Below, piece by piece: positions 1-10,932 of a DNA stretch of 64,000 nt. The notes under the pieces were generated by a model. It had not been told where the DNA came from. It searched no databases and worked only from the letters and a program-made list of their open reading frames with translations. Made by a program: the position numbers and the translations under genes. Position 1 is the stretch's first letter. Each line of letters begins with the position of its first letter. Source of the stretch: Phymatolithon calcareum (taxonomy: Eukaryota; Rhodophyta; Florideophyceae; Hapalidiales); contig OZ345362.1 of assembly GCA_977006965.1 (NCBI GenBank), forward strand, positions 186,001 through 250,000, given 5' to 3'.

Positions 1-297
1 CAGAACTTCTCGATATACCCGAGTTGAGGCGGCTGATTTGCGGTTGTTCAGCAGTCGACGGTTGTACTTGTGCGCGTCAGATAGGGCACCGGACGCGCCG
101 GGGACCGGAGGGTCAGGTTCAGCGGGAGCTCGTATGCGCTTGAATCTCTCACGCGCCTCTTCGGCGCGTAGGACGCAGTCTGAGATTGCTGCAGAGTCGA
201 TATTTCTCTTGATGCCGCGCTCACGAAAGTATGTGTCGAGAAAGTCGGAGGGATCGGCGACGTCACGAGCCTTGGTCTTGTCCTTCTTTCCGGTCAT
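1..297 (-). CDS. bZIP-like protein, 5' part (runs off left edge)
   Basis: An open frame of 99 codons begins at an ATG at 297 and continues past the window edge without a stop. The first 80 residues are Lys/Arg/Asp/Glu-rich. Near residues 78-99 it carries a basic stretch with the bZIP signature Asn-x7-Arg (N85, R93) inside NNRKSAASTR, followed by VYREVL where a zipper would start. bZIP proteins bind DNA as dimers in the nucleus. The zipper itself lies outside the window, so the call rests on the basic region alone. It is one of three bZIP-like frames here but shares no obvious further similarity with the others. Confidence 0.5.
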   Translation of the reverse strand, partial: MTGKKDKTKARDVADPSDFLDTYFRERGIKRNIDSAAISDCVLRAEEARERFKRIRAPAEPDPPVPGASGALSDAHKYNRRLLNNRKSAASTRVYREVL

Positions 298-639
298 CTT
301 GGTCGCTGGACGGGATGCATTCGCACGGTTGTGGATCGAATGCGCAGTGGAGTTTTCTCGGTTGCGCGGTGAGGATGGTCAGTTTTGAGCTCGGCTATTG
401 CGCCTTGGTGGTCGAAACGAAGGGGTTCCCAAGTGCACGGACACGCCGGCCTTGCCAGCCTTGAATGACGGGTGTATGATAGAAGTATGATTTCTGGCCG
501 GGGGAAAGTCTAAATTATTTTAGATGAAATTTCTCATACTGTATAGACATGAGCACTGTTTGGCTGAAGTGCGACTGAATTTGTAGCTAAAGAGTTTTCA
601 AGATACACCATTGTAACAGAGCTAACACAGTGGCTGTAT
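298..639. other. Stretch without a recognised gene
   Basis: Probable upstream region of the minus-strand bZIP-like frame. I see no convincing coding region or repeat. Confidence 0.3.
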
Positions 640-1962
640 GTTTGGTGGATTTATGACAGCGCTATTATCAATGCATCGAGCTTCACCATGTGTGCGAGTT
701 TTTTTCCTTTCAAGTTTATTTAAAAAGCCCCACAGACTTCCGAAGATATGGGCAAAGCTTCCTCTGATGCTACCTACCTTTGTGAAGCTCACGAAATGTC
801 CACCAGTATGGCGGACGGGAAAACTCACGACTCAAAGTAGTCTTATCTCAGTCCTCTACGGGATTGTTAGTGGCTGGACTTGGCCACTTTCGGCATTGCA
901 TTCTGCGGAAATATTACAGGCCTTCTTCGTTCTCCGTGCGTTCTATGAGTGCCTTACTAAATAGTAAGAGCTCATCTAGTGCTGTTTCCAGTCGTTTTTC
1001 TCCTTCAAGTTCGTACCCTGCTAGCGTGCGTTCAAGGGTCTCCATATGCTCTCTGGCTCTGCTGCCGAATTCTTCAGTCATACTTCTTGTTGACACCTGT
1101 GGGAATCTTCCACAGGCATACTGCAGGGCGAGCTGTCTGTCCTTCACCGTGGGGAGCTTGAGGATTGCTGGCAATTCTCTTGTCTTGTCGTATGGTATCT
1201 TTCTTTTCCGCTTCGATTCTAGGCGGTCTCCTTCCATTTCCAGAAATTCCAATCGAAGTGCTTGTGACGATTGGTTTGTTTGGATATGCTTTACAGCTTC
1301 ACCGAAAGGCTCTCTGGTCTCCATCGCGGCGATTTCTTTGTTCGTGTACTGCCATTCATGTTTGTTTCTCCTTTCGGGAACTTCTTTTGAATACATACAC
1401 TCCCAGTGTCGCTGTACTAGTGCCTTGTATATCTGAATACACTTCTGTATACTCAGCCCTTTCCTGAACACTCCCAGTGTACGTAGCTCGTACACGGCCG
1501 TCCTTGCATTCTTTAGTCGTTGCATCATTAACGTATCTGTGACTCCTCCGGGGTCTAGGGATACTCCAAGGTACGTGACCTCCGGAACTTTTGCTACTAC
1601 CTTGTTCGCTAGCTTGAATGTCTTGCCCAATGTTTCCTCTGATTCAAGGATTTCGCTTTTCCCTTGTTTAGTGTTCCAAGTCATCTCTCACTCTTGTACC
1701 TATTGGGTAGCTATATCTAATAGTCCATGCAGTGCAGCCGGTGATTTCGCAGAGAGAAGAACATCGTCTGCGAAGAGGATAGCCGGTACTTCAGCCCAGG
1801 TTTTTGATGTCCGGCTCATTCGGTCTGCGAATTCATCCATGAAGATGTTGTAGAGGCTTGGACTGAGAGGGGATCTTTCTGGGACCCCCCTGTCCACTAG
1901 AAACCAGTTCCTGTTCGCATCACCAATTGTTGCTACCCAGGATGGTGTCAAGAACGCCTCGG
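640..1962 (-). mobile_element. LINE family A copy, 5'-truncated reverse transcriptase remnant
   Basis: The minus strand from 1951 carries reverse transcriptase motifs: a GVP..SPLSP.LYNIFMDEF segment, then ILFADDVLL containing the FADD box. The same frame holds a TAG and a TGA near 1690, then runs open from 1684 to 914 through the thumb and C-terminal region (SIQKCIQIYKALVQ). A 3' untranslated tail reaches about 640 and ends in an AT-rich TTTAAATAAACTTG motif shared with other copies. Compared with the plus-strand copy at 1963-4033, about 190 bp are missing after the ALVQ region. Non-LTR elements copy themselves by target-primed reverse transcription; this one is dead. Confidence 0.85.
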
Positions 1963-4033
1963 CCTAAGATGACGAATAGAAGAAAAATAAGTCAAGGAAC
2001 GAATGTAAAGTCTCTTTGAGTACCACAAGAGAAATATCTCCCCCGAATAGGTATCGGATATCGATAGTGAGATTGAGGACCTAGGAGGAGTTAAGAAGAG
2101 AGCCCGCGAAAGAAGCCACGCTTCGTACGTATCACGAAGGCATTCCAGGAATCAGAGAAAACCTCTAAATGTGCATTAATGCAAGAGATATACACCAGGT
2201 GTACAAGCGACTTGATAAAACCTGGAGTGATCCGTGGAGAACCAGAAAACACATCACGGTGCGCTGCAGGTCATTTTAGAACACAGATCCTGACAAAATG
2301 GCACTGAAGCGAAAGAATATCTACAGTAAAGACGGAAAATCCCACTCGCCGGAAGACTGGGGTTGTTACCATTACTGTAAGTACTAAATCAGAACCTTGG
2401 TGAACAAGAAAAAGAAAAAGCAGTATCAAGAATACATTGCCGAGCTCGACGAGAAGAATGGACAAGCGGCTTTGAAGCAACTTGCCAAGATGAAAAAGAA
2501 AATTCGAAGAAAAACGCTAAGAAGATGACAGAAAGCCCCATGAATTGCACTAAATTCTGATCCCATATCTTGGCGACATGCCATAGCACCGAATAGCGGA
2601 AATCCGGACTAAGAAAATTGTCCTTCCCCGAGGACATGAGGACAAAAAAATTAAAGCAGCTATCTGAAAAGAACGAAACAGAAAAGCAAGGGGCTTAGAC
2701 GAGGTGAAGGCTGAAATGCTTAAAGTAGATATACCGCTCAACGCTGAAGTACTTACAGCCTTGTGAGAGGCCTACGGGAGGTGTGGAGATAAGCCTTTAC
2801 ACTGGAAGAAAGCGCTCCTCGTTCCAATGTATAAGAAGCTGGCACACGAGGACCCCGGAAACTACTCACCGATTTCCCTGGTGAGTCACCAAGGGAAAAT
2901 TATTCAGAAATCTATAGATATGAAGCTGCGCACAGTATACTCAAACACTGGTATCAGCTTGAGTTCCAAAAGGGGAAGAGCACTGAACTGGCCATCCTAA
3001 GAGCTACTGAGCTACTAAAAGAGGATCAGAGATGTGTAGCAGTATTGGAACTTAAGGCTGCCTTCGATGCAGTAGCTAGCGCGCACTTGGTGAACAGAAT
3101 GAGACAAGTATTTCCTAAGGAGATCTGCGCAATGGCCGAGGCGTTCTTGACACCATCCTGGGTGGCAGCATTTGGCGATGCAAAGAAAAAGTAATTTCTA
3201 GTTGACAGGGGGTCCCAAAATGGTCCTCTCTCAGTCCAAGCCTCTACAACATCTTCACGGATGAATTCGCCGAGCGAATGAGCCAGGCACCAAAAACCTG
3301 GGCTGAAGTTCTGGCTATCCTTTTCGTAGACGATATTCTTCTTTCTGCGAAATCCCCTGCTGCATTGTAAAGACTATTTGATATAGCTACACAATGGGCA
3401 CAATAGCGAGAGATGACGTGGAACTCTAAAAAATGGAAAAGCGAAATCATTGAATAGGAGGAAATATTAGGCAAGACATTGAAGCTCGCGAACATGGTTC
3501 CGCCGCGCGTTCCAGAGGTCACATATCATGGAGTATCCCGAGCACCGGGAGGAGTCACAGATACGCGAATAATGCAACGACTAAAGAAAGCAAGGACGGC
3601 CGTGTACGAATTGCGTACACTAGGAGTGTTCAAGAAATGGTTAAGTATACAGAAGTGTATTCAAATATACAAGGCGCTTGTACAGTCACGCTGGGAGTAC
3701 AGAACTTACTTATTACCCTGGACAGAAGACGCAGAAAATGCCGTCAATTAGAAGCAGCATTCTTCAATCAGGTTTCGGGCTACTGGCCCGATGAAGAACG
3801 GATAGGCTCTGTCATCTGTGCCAGAACCAGACGGCTCTAGATCGACGAGAAATCTACGCTGAGAAGTACCAACGAGAAGGAACGTATGTATTGAAATGAA
3901 GAGCCCGAAAGCAGAAACAACCGTGAATTGCGGTACACGTGGAAATATATCTCCGCGTTGGAGACCAGAGAGCCGTTTGGAGAAACTGTAAAGCATATCC
4001 AAACAAACCAGTCTTCCCAAACACTTCGATCAA
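1963..4033 (+). mobile_element. LINE family A copy, decayed reverse transcriptase
   Basis: The plus strand holds a heavily mutated reverse transcriptase. Recognisable pieces are a KARGLDEVKAEMLK segment near 2685-2725, a WKKALLVPMYKK..NYSPISL segment near 2800-2880, a CVAVLELKAAFDAV block near 3035-3080, and a 3479-3751 frame with VPEVTYHGVS and the IQKCIQIYKALVQ thumb motif. Many stops and frameshifts separate them. Similarity to the minus-strand copy starts at about 3135 and ends near 4033, where an unrelated gene fragment begins. The 1963-2640 part has only weak coding traces and may be the region ahead of the RT domain. Confidence 0.75.
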
Positions 4034-4963
4034 GATCCGTGAGCAAGTACGACACTCTGTCGGTCGCATGCGTTGCTGGTGCCGTGCTGCTCCCCACAGC
4101 TTGCGTTCGGGGTATTTCAGATGTGTCAGATTGCGCAGATACTGCGCTTGAGGGCGAAGTAGGCCCCTGACTCATCGCCTGGACAGCGGATTGTCGGCCT
4201 ATCCTGCGTGATGCCCATCGAGTCATATCTGTCCCTCCCTTCTTCCCGGCGTTCAGCTTTCCTTGGTGTTTCATAGACGTTTGTAATACCATGTTGAACT
4301 CCGTCCTCCCCAACCTTGCGTTGAGAACGCATAGAAGAGCGAGCAGCTCCTGCACCCCGGGCAACTGGGCTGCCTCGCCATGGGCATATGCGTACTGCAC
4401 ACACAGGGTGCAGAATTCTGACCAATATTTATCGTACGACTGCTTGCCGCCCGAGTGGGCCTTTGCCATGATGTCCCTCCATGCGCCCGCCGTCTCCAGA
4501 AAAGTAGCCTCACGATCCAATGGATCAACGATATCCAAACTGTGATCTACGACTTCGGCGAACTCGTCCCGCGTCATGCCAGCATTCACCATTTCCGTTA
4601 TATGCCCAAGGCGCTGCCCTGCATTACCTCTTATATTTGTAACGATGGCGTAGATCTGCTGCCCCAATGACAGCTTATACTTTGATCCCTCTTCCGCAAG
4701 GTCCTGGAATCATATCCAATTGAATAACATCCTCCAGTACAGTCGAGGGCTCGAGTTATCCGTGAGAGTGGGAATCTCTCCAACGCGAGATGTACACAGT
4801 CCATCCTGACCGCGTCCACGGCCTCGCTCGGTGTTTCCTCCTGGGCCCATAACTGTGGACCGGCGGCTTCGCACTGAAGCGAGGGCGCACGGAGCGTGGA
4901 CTGTTTTGCGGTGGTTGGTGTTGCGGTTCGGGGCGTTGCCAAAGCTTGGAGAGCATTATGCAA
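4034..4963 (-). pseudogene. Fragment of unrecognised protein-coding gene cut by a LINE
   Basis: A minus-strand frame runs from 4667 to about 4040. It encodes a soluble-looking protein with an Ala/Glu-rich helical middle (AEVVDHSLDIVDPLDREATF, then a segment with two Cys in FCTLCVQYAY). It then runs directly into antisense LINE sequence, so the last ~65 residues to 3837 are artefact. Upstream, a second frame (4963 to about 4700) appears to be the same gene with one frameshift near 4700. It resembles a capsid/Gag-like or recombinase N-terminal region only in general composition, and I do not recognise the family. The 3' end is truncated at the LINE junction. Confidence 0.4.
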
Positions 4964-5001
4964 AGGACAAGAAAGGCGGAGGTGTTAGCGAGGCTACGGC
5001 A

Positions 5002-5172
5002 GTGGTCGCGATCGTGGTCTTGTTTGAATACCTGGATCACGGTTTTTGCGTTTGCCGTGCGCCCGGATGACCAAGGCGAAGTTGTTGGCGATGCGACGGT
5101 GGCGGCCACGCTCGTGCTCTTTTTGGAATCCTTGGATCACAGTTTTTGCGTTTCCCGTACGCCCGGAAGACT
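5002..5172. repeat. Diverged two-unit tandem repeat, ~99 bp period
   Basis: A segment with GGATCACGGTTTTTGCG near 5033 recurs with two or three changes near 5132, in matching context on both sides (TGAATACC/GGAATCC before, GTGCGCCCGG/GTACGCCCGG after). Confidence 0.55.
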
Positions 5173-5179
5173 CGCGAAA

Positions 5180-5695
5180 CGAAGACAGAGAGTGTTGAAT
5201 TTTGGGAATGGGGCTGGGGTAGGTAACACTGAGAATGCGGTGGCGGTGGCGAGAGTGGCAATGAAGAAAGAAAATACTGTTTCTATAGTCACTGCGTGCG
5301 CTCGCGGATGATGGTCGGAAGATATGGTACTGTTACAGAACTCAGAATCGCCATTTGCACAACTTGAACAGTATTGTTTTCGAGAGCTACATCAGCCAAT
5401 TGGTAACATACGGACTGTGTCTGACTTGCCCATGAGGAAAACATCATCTGCCGTATTCTGCGAACGAATGATAATATTGTATGATTTTGTCTACAAAGCA
5501 AAGTCGACAGGACCCAGAGAACTAAATTTACGAATCTGATGGTGTTTGCCACTGACTGCACAAAAAACGGCAAATCACATTATCGGTTGTACACACTGAG
5601 GGAAGGAGGCTTCTTCCCTACCTCCCTCCCTGCCTCACTCCCTCGTGAAGAAGCTTCTCTCTCGCTGGCCTCATTACTCATCATCGCGCGCAGTG
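5180..5695. other. Stretch without a recognised gene
   Basis: Only short unconvincing frames. A purine/pyrimidine-biased CCTCCCT-rich patch lies at 5615-5650, flanked by GCTTCTTC and GAAGAAGC that could pair. Confidence 0.3.
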
Positions 5696-8370
5696 TCCTT
5701 CACTTTTGTAAAGGCCTGAAATGGGGAGCGTTATGTGGGAGAGGAAGTCTTTCTTTGCGGTTGCACAGTTTGTACATGGACGCGGTTTAAGAAGGCAGGG
5801 CACAGGACGGTGTGGCGCTGATTTGGAAAATTCTGAAACTGCTACCTCCAACACTGAAAACTCTTGAAAAAACTTTTGAGGCCCTGCTGGCCGGAGGCAA
5901 AATTTTTGAAAACCTCCTTCTTACCCCGTTTTCACTCTCCCTCTGCATCCTTCCCGTCTCGCTCATGCTGCATTTTTTCCAACCTGCTCTGTTACTGTTG
6001 CTGTAAGGCGCGGGCGCTGCTACGCGCGACAATACCCTACCCTACCCTACGACACATGCATCACTGAATCAGCTCTTCTCCGATTATTACAGTTCGACAG
6101 ATCTACTTTACACTAGCGGCACACACGTTCCCAGCGCAGTGACTTGTCTCCTCAGCATTGCATTCTCTTCCAGAAGTTTCGTCTGTTTCACCCGCAAATC
6201 ATCCGCCGTGCGCTCCAACTCATTCTTTTGCACCTGCAATCGTTGCACTCTCGCTAACCTTCTCGCGTCACTTCTTCTAGCGGCTTCTCGTTTTCGAATA
6301 CGAATGTCAAGTTTCCGTTTCCTCTTCGGGTCCTCCGGGGACTGAGGTGCTGGCTGCGGTCCTCGCGGTAATAATATTCTCGCTCTAGGTGCAGGTCGCC
6401 GAGGCTGTGAGTGAGCAATTCCATTATCTACTGCACGACCGATTACATTACTATTGTGCCATGCACCAGGTAACACCTCTGCGCCGCCGTCCATTGGAGA
6501 TTGCCCAGCCGTTGTGCGAAGCGCTGTGTTTCGGGCGTAAATCACGGAGCTGGAACTCGCTGTCATGTCTGCCGGCGGGCGACTTATACCAGATACTTGC
6601 GGTTTTCCCATCGGTGCGCAGATTTCTTCTCCGGAGAGTAACGGAGAAGCCTGTGGCATGTAATGTACATTATAACCGACATCGGATCTTGGTCTTTTTC
6701 CAAAACGAACTGAGTTAGGCGCATGAGATAGCTCACCTTGTCTGTTGACAATCTCGTGCGATCCATTGCCCGGCAGAAATGAGTTCAAATGTCTTTGATC
6801 CACACCGTCCGTACAAGACTGGAGAGCATGTCGCACGCTTTCACTGAATGCCTGCACCAGAGCCTCGCCTATAGCGGATGTGTTCGACGACATGGTCTGC
6901 ACTGCCGGGGTTATGTTCGCATCTTGTAACCGTCCCTCACGCTGTTGAATGACATCCTGCCGCACCTGACTCAATTCAAGCTCCTGCGCTTCCCCTTGCT
7001 GCTGTCCTATGGCTCGCTGCTGCCGCACGATTTCGCTGTACTCAAGGGCTTGTTGCTGGGTTAGTTGTTGATGTTGCATAGCCTGCTGTTCGATAGCAAT
7101 AAGCTTTTGTTGCTGCTCTTTAGTCAGGCACTGCCGTTGCGTCTCGCACATGCGAAAATGATCCACCTGGCGTTCTATTTCCACTTGTTGCTGCGCAACG
7201 GCAAGCTGCTCCGCAAGTCGTACTTCCTCCGCCCTATTGTCCGTCAGGTGCGAAAGGCGCATCTGTTGAATTTGATCACGGCGCTCACTGTGGTTTCCTC
7301 CGAAGTTTGAAATGGCAATAGGACCATTCACATTGTATTCCGGCACTACAGATTGCAAAATCTCCATTTCATCGCCATCCGCGACCATCCAACAGCTCTG
7401 TGAATTTCCCCAAAAAGAAACATCAGACAGTCTCGCGGAATCCGGGGAAGAAGAGGATCCAAAAAGGTACTGAGTGTAATGCCGATGCGCCACCAAGCGT
7501 GGGTTGTCGGATTCTGCAAGAAAGTCCACAATCTCATCAAAACTTTTGTCCACATTAAATATCGTGGTGGCGACAGCGACGGTACTGATCGATGGGCGCT
7601 GGACATATTTTCCAAATGCACGTTGCACAGCCGCACCAAGACGATCTCAAACCGCCCATTGTCGCAAAGATAGTACAGTATCTAGATTTTTTCCGTGCTG
7701 GTTCGATGCAATGTATACTCAATATCGGTGCTCACAACAGCACCGTTTTTCAAATACATCAGAGTCTGCTTACCTGAATAATGGCCGAGATGCGTGCGGG
7801 TGTTATGCGCATAGAAACGCAGGTCGTTAAGGTGTTCAGATTGACGAAGAGACACCGGACAATTGCAGCACATTGAGGGATGAGCACCGCACGATATGCA
7901 GATGCGTGTTTCGCGCGTGTGGTAATACAAGGCGAGTGCTTTAACAACTTGCGGAATAGAGATACGGCCGTTATCGGCCGTGAGTGCAGAACGGAGGACT
8001 GAACCTTCAAAAATACACATTGACCGTTGATGATAAGCGCCGTTAAGATGAACCATGTGCCCGACTTGATATGTATCAGTTTCCGGCATGTCACCGACAT
8101 AAAGCACCTCTCCGGTGACATCATCTGTGATAGTCCGGTAAAGTGCAGATTGCATGGCGGCACCATTTTGATCCTGATTTGGACCCGTTTGAGTCTTTTG
8201 AATGAAGTAAGAGGCACCCTGCTGTCCAATTTTGAAAGCTGGAACAATGACGCAATCGCAGTAGAACTGCCGATCAGAGCTAGTATCGTCGGCACCGAGG
8301 TAAATGTAGGAGTTTGTCATGTACGGCCCCATGCGTCCGGCCTTGACGTCTTGTTTGATTTTACCAGCCA
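5696..8370. repeat. Long dispersed repeat, copy 1 (partner 16746-19122)
   Basis: From CTTCACTTTTGTAAAGGCC at about 5699 to the shared GACGTCTTGTTTGATTTTA near 8367, this segment matches 16746-19122 almost base for base. It covers the 3' flank, including a short TACCC run near 6040, and most of the bZIP-like gene. Copy 1 extends further 5' of the gene than copy 2. No terminal inverted repeats or clear target duplications are visible, so segmental duplication and mobility are both possible. Confidence 0.85.
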
Positions 8371-8608
8371 CCTTGTACTGCAGTTTAAGAGGACATGTGA
8401 GGACACCGGAATCGACATGAGGGTTGGGGAAGAAGAGAAATTCACGGGCCCATTCGTCTTGGGCGAGGTTGAAAACATGTTCGAGAATGTCGCACATTCT
8501 GGGTATTGGTTTGTTCATCCAGTTGACATGTGGCCCGACACCCTGGGCCACCTGGCTGATGGCGGCCGCCATCGCGGCGTGGTTCATTGACATGGAAGAT
8601 ATAGACAA
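6108..8608 (-). pseudogene. Cys-rich, Gln-rich coiled-coil, leucine-zipper protein, copy 1 (one-base frameshift)
   Basis: An ATG at 8608 opens 308 codons ending at 7682. In the next frame the protein continues from about 7680 to 6108, for roughly 830 residues in all. The N-terminal half has a cysteine cluster (CISCGAHPSMCCNC, about residues 237-250). The middle is a long Gln-rich coiled coil with QQ runs. The C-terminus has a basic stretch (KREAARRSDARRLARVQRL) followed by six leucines spaced seven apart up to MLRRQVTAL. This is bZIP architecture, but the invariant Asn and Arg of the basic region are Lys and Asp, so DNA binding is doubtful. Copy 2 has seven T where copy 1 has six at 7687-7692, which identifies the break as a one-base loss. 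N-terminal function unknown. Confidence 0.7.
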
Positions 8609-9310
8609 GGACGAGCGCCGTGCGGTGAGGTGCGGGACGGGGCGGTCCAGTCCAGACTAGACCAGACCAGAACAGTCCGGTGTGGTCGTGCCCGCACGGA
8701 CTTCGCGTGGACGAGTTCGGAAGGGAGAAGAAGGTTCAAGAGGTTATGCATGCGCGCAACGGGAAGGGTGGCAAGGCCGGGGAAAGGGGATTGGAAAAAA
8801 CGGAAGTATCAAATACAGTTCAGTTCCTGGGACCGGAATCCCCGCGCGATCGCAGTGGTGTTTCCTGCACGGATGAGCATCATCAAATAACGCTATTCTA
8901 TGTAGCACATGGAACTTACTTGGCAAGCAGCCCTGCACGAGAGCCAGTCTCTGTTGCAATCCGTGCTATCAAAATTTTATTCAAAATTAAGGATGGCATT
9001 CCCTTCAGTTGCACTAATGCAGTTTGCAAGGTAGGGTTAAATTTAGTTACTTTTCGGCATATACCAAATCGGTCTAGGCGATTCGATTGCACGAATGCAG
9101 GTTTTGCAGCTATACAGGTGGCAGCTATACAGGTTCGACTGTACCACCCAATGAGTATCATATAGATTCTAAAAAACTTGTGCGCAACACCTGGAGCTTG
9201 CGAAACGTGGACTTGGTAACGAGTATTACTCCGTGCCAAATTTTTACAAGATGAAAAGACTTTGCAATAATTATTCCCCCAAAAATTGTACATTTCTAGC
9301 TTCTTCTGTA
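8609..9310. other. Flank of the bZIP-like gene
   Basis: Upstream of the minus-strand gene lies a short degenerate pentanucleotide run (CCAGTCC/CCAGACC) at 8646-8676, like the microsatellite at 35695. Plus-strand frames to 9165 look non-functional. Confidence 0.3.
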
Positions 9311-9315
9311 ATTTT

Positions 9316-9490
9316 TAGTGACATGGTCGATTCGTTTGGAAGATTAGTGACACTAAGAAGCCATTTTTGGAAAATAGTGACACCAAGGCACTGTTTTGCA
9401 GATTAGTGACACTGACGTGTCATTTTGCAAAATAGTGACACTGAAATGTCTTTTTCCCGATTAGTGACACAGACGCGAGAATTAGTGACA
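9316..9490 (+). repeat. Array of seven TAGTGACA motifs at ~29-nt spacing
   Basis: TAGTGACA begins at 9316, 9345, 9375, 9404, 9433, 9462 and 9483. The first six are 29-30 nt apart and the last is 21 nt away. The spacer sequences differ from each other but are T/A-rich. The array lies just before a broken WD40 gene. Confidence 0.8.
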
Positions 9491-9504
9491 ATTAAAATAT
9501 GCGT

Positions 9505-10020
9505 CCATTTGATAATACTGTTCGTTTGTGGGACGGGAACACTGGAAAAATAGCTGGAAGTCTTCAGATATGCTCAGCGATGGGACACGTGTTTCGTTTA
9601 TTCCTGGAGTTGAAAGAATAATTTCCTGGTGTAGCGATAGTAATATTCGCATTTGGGACACGCATGTTGAAGCTGAAGCGAATGAACGGGAATATAGACA
9701 TTCTGCTTATGTAGAGACCGTTGCTATCAGCCATGACGGGCTTCAGGTTTTGTCTGGATCAGCGGATGGAACATTAAGATTGTGAGACTCGCGTACCGGC
9801 AATCATATTGGTCGTCCAGCGGATGGTTTTAAACAGTTGCCAAACATTTTGAGGTTCGTTTCATTCAGTGATGACGGGGACAGGTGCTCTCCAGTGCACT
9901 AGACAGAAAAGTTCGCTTCTGGTACGCAGTGGCGTTAAGTCAAATTGGGCTTCCTCTAAAAGAACACGTGACTTGTGTGTCGTTCAGCTCGGACGGTCGG
10001 CAATGAGACGAGAAAGTTGT
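9505..10020 (+). pseudogene. WD40-repeat gene fragment
   Basis: Several blades are readable: DNTVRLWDGNTGK near 9512-9550, ISWCSDSNIRIWDT near 9630-9662, HDGLQVLSGSADGTLRL near 9733-9782, then a TGA where Trp is expected, followed by DSRTGNHIGRP and FVSFSDDGDR near 9785-9880. A last degenerate blade follows, with frame changes. The GSADGTVRLWD type repeat is the style found in NACHT-WD40 and related scaffold proteins. Both ends are missing and at least one nonsense codon and two frameshifts are present, so this is a relic of a propeller protein. Confidence 0.75.
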
Positions 10021-10349
10021 CTGCAGCAGTACTGTATTATGCAGTAGTAGTTATATGTAATTTGGAAGTGTTAACCCCTTAAATAAATGCTGAATGACCC
10101 CTGTTTTCCTTAGTCGGTAAACGTAACAGAGCTTTTCACCCAGTAGCAGGGCCCTGTCGCAATTAATTGCAATTACAATATATTACAATACTCACTACCA
10201 ATCTGTCATTGCGACGAGCTGATGGTATTGCAAGAACTCACATTCACACCTGGGATAGGAAACTGTTCTCGAGACCACGTAATTGCAGCACTGTCGTTGC
10301 CTTAGAGACTCTTACGAAGGAATAATTATGTTAAGGACCAGTCTAGTTC

Positions 10350-10358
10350 TATATAAAG
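10350..10358 (+). promoter_or_regulatory. TATA-box-like element
   Basis: TATATAAAG lies 23 nt ahead of the ATG at 10381. If it works, transcription would begin almost at that ATG, giving a very short leader, so the box or this start may not be real. Confidence 0.3.
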
Positions 10359-10380
10359 AAGTTGTTCAGGGATCATTGCT

Positions 10381-10932
10381 ATGGATCTCGTCGACTCTTT
10401 CTTCGAGACAAATGCGACAGCTATCTACAATGAGTACGCCGATCTAAAAGAATCGAGCTCCAATAACATTGTCCAGGAATTAATGACGTGCCAGAAACGA
10501 GAAACGCTTATTCTCGACAAAACGAGCAATCGCCGAATCGAAAAGGTGTACGTCAAGTATGAGTGCCCGAAGCCAGAGTGTCAGATGGAAGTTGTGTCCT
10601 TTCTGGAGAACAGTGGATTCAATAATCACCATGCGCATCTGAAGAGCTGCTACGCGAAGGGTAAAGATTCCAAGAAACAAGACGAAACACTCGTGTGCCT
10701 CAATGATGATGGCAGGCTGAAGATGCAACAGAATGGTAGAACCATTCGTTCTCACTTCGCTTCTCGATCTCTGTCCGAGTTCGAGAACAATGTCTATGTG
10801 TACATTCCCTTAATCCTGATGAAAAACGAGCAGATTACATACGTTGGAAACACTTGTTTGGTCTTTCGTATTCTTATAAATGGTTGCTTCGTTTATTTTT
10901 TCCAGGGTAGGTACTGCAATCCATACTGCTGA
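10381..10932 (+). CDS. Zinc-finger-like protein of 183 residues
   Basis: The ATG at 10381 opens a 183-codon frame. At residues 60-90 it has CPKPEC, then SFLENSGFNNHHAHLKSC. This Cys-x4-Cys...His...His/Cys layout is reminiscent of BED-type fingers at the start of hAT-like transposases and chromatin-boundary proteins. After about residue 150 the composition turns hydrophobic and low-quality (LVFRILINGCFVYFF), so the true reading may end or splice near 10840. No transposase catalytic domain is present downstream. It could be a solo N-terminus of a transposase or a small nuclear protein. Confidence 0.4.
   Translation: MDLVDSFFETNATAIYNEYADLKESSSNNIVQELMTCQKRETLILDKTSNRRIEKVYVKYECPKPECQMEVVSFLENSGFNNHHAHLKSCYAKGKDSKKQDETLVCLNDDGRLKMQQNGRTIRSHFASRSLSEFENNVYVYIPLILMKNEQITYVGNTCLVFRILINGCFVYFFQGRYCNPYC

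Noticed and set aside
914-1853. Plus-strand frames of 100-190 codons over the first LINE
   Set aside because: They are antisense to a recognisable reverse transcriptase.
3837-4035. C-terminal extension of the gene fragment ending near 4034
   Set aside because: It is antisense LINE sequence matching the antisense of 1180-1390.
6035-6055. Telomere-like TACCC repeats (also 17094-17111)
   Set aside because: Only about three units, present identically in both copies of a dispersed repeat, and internal.
8680-9165. 161-codon plus-strand gene
   Set aside because: No coding signature, it overlaps a degenerate microsatellite, and alternative frames are of equal quality.
9316-9490. CRISPR-like array
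   Set aside because: The repeated part is only 8-10 bp, spacers are about 20 nt and AT-rich, and the genome is eukaryotic.
10840-10910. Intron at the end of the zinc-finger frame
   Set aside because: A TTTTTTCCAG acceptor is present, but the possible donor (GTTGGA) is poor and no downstream exon is recognisable.
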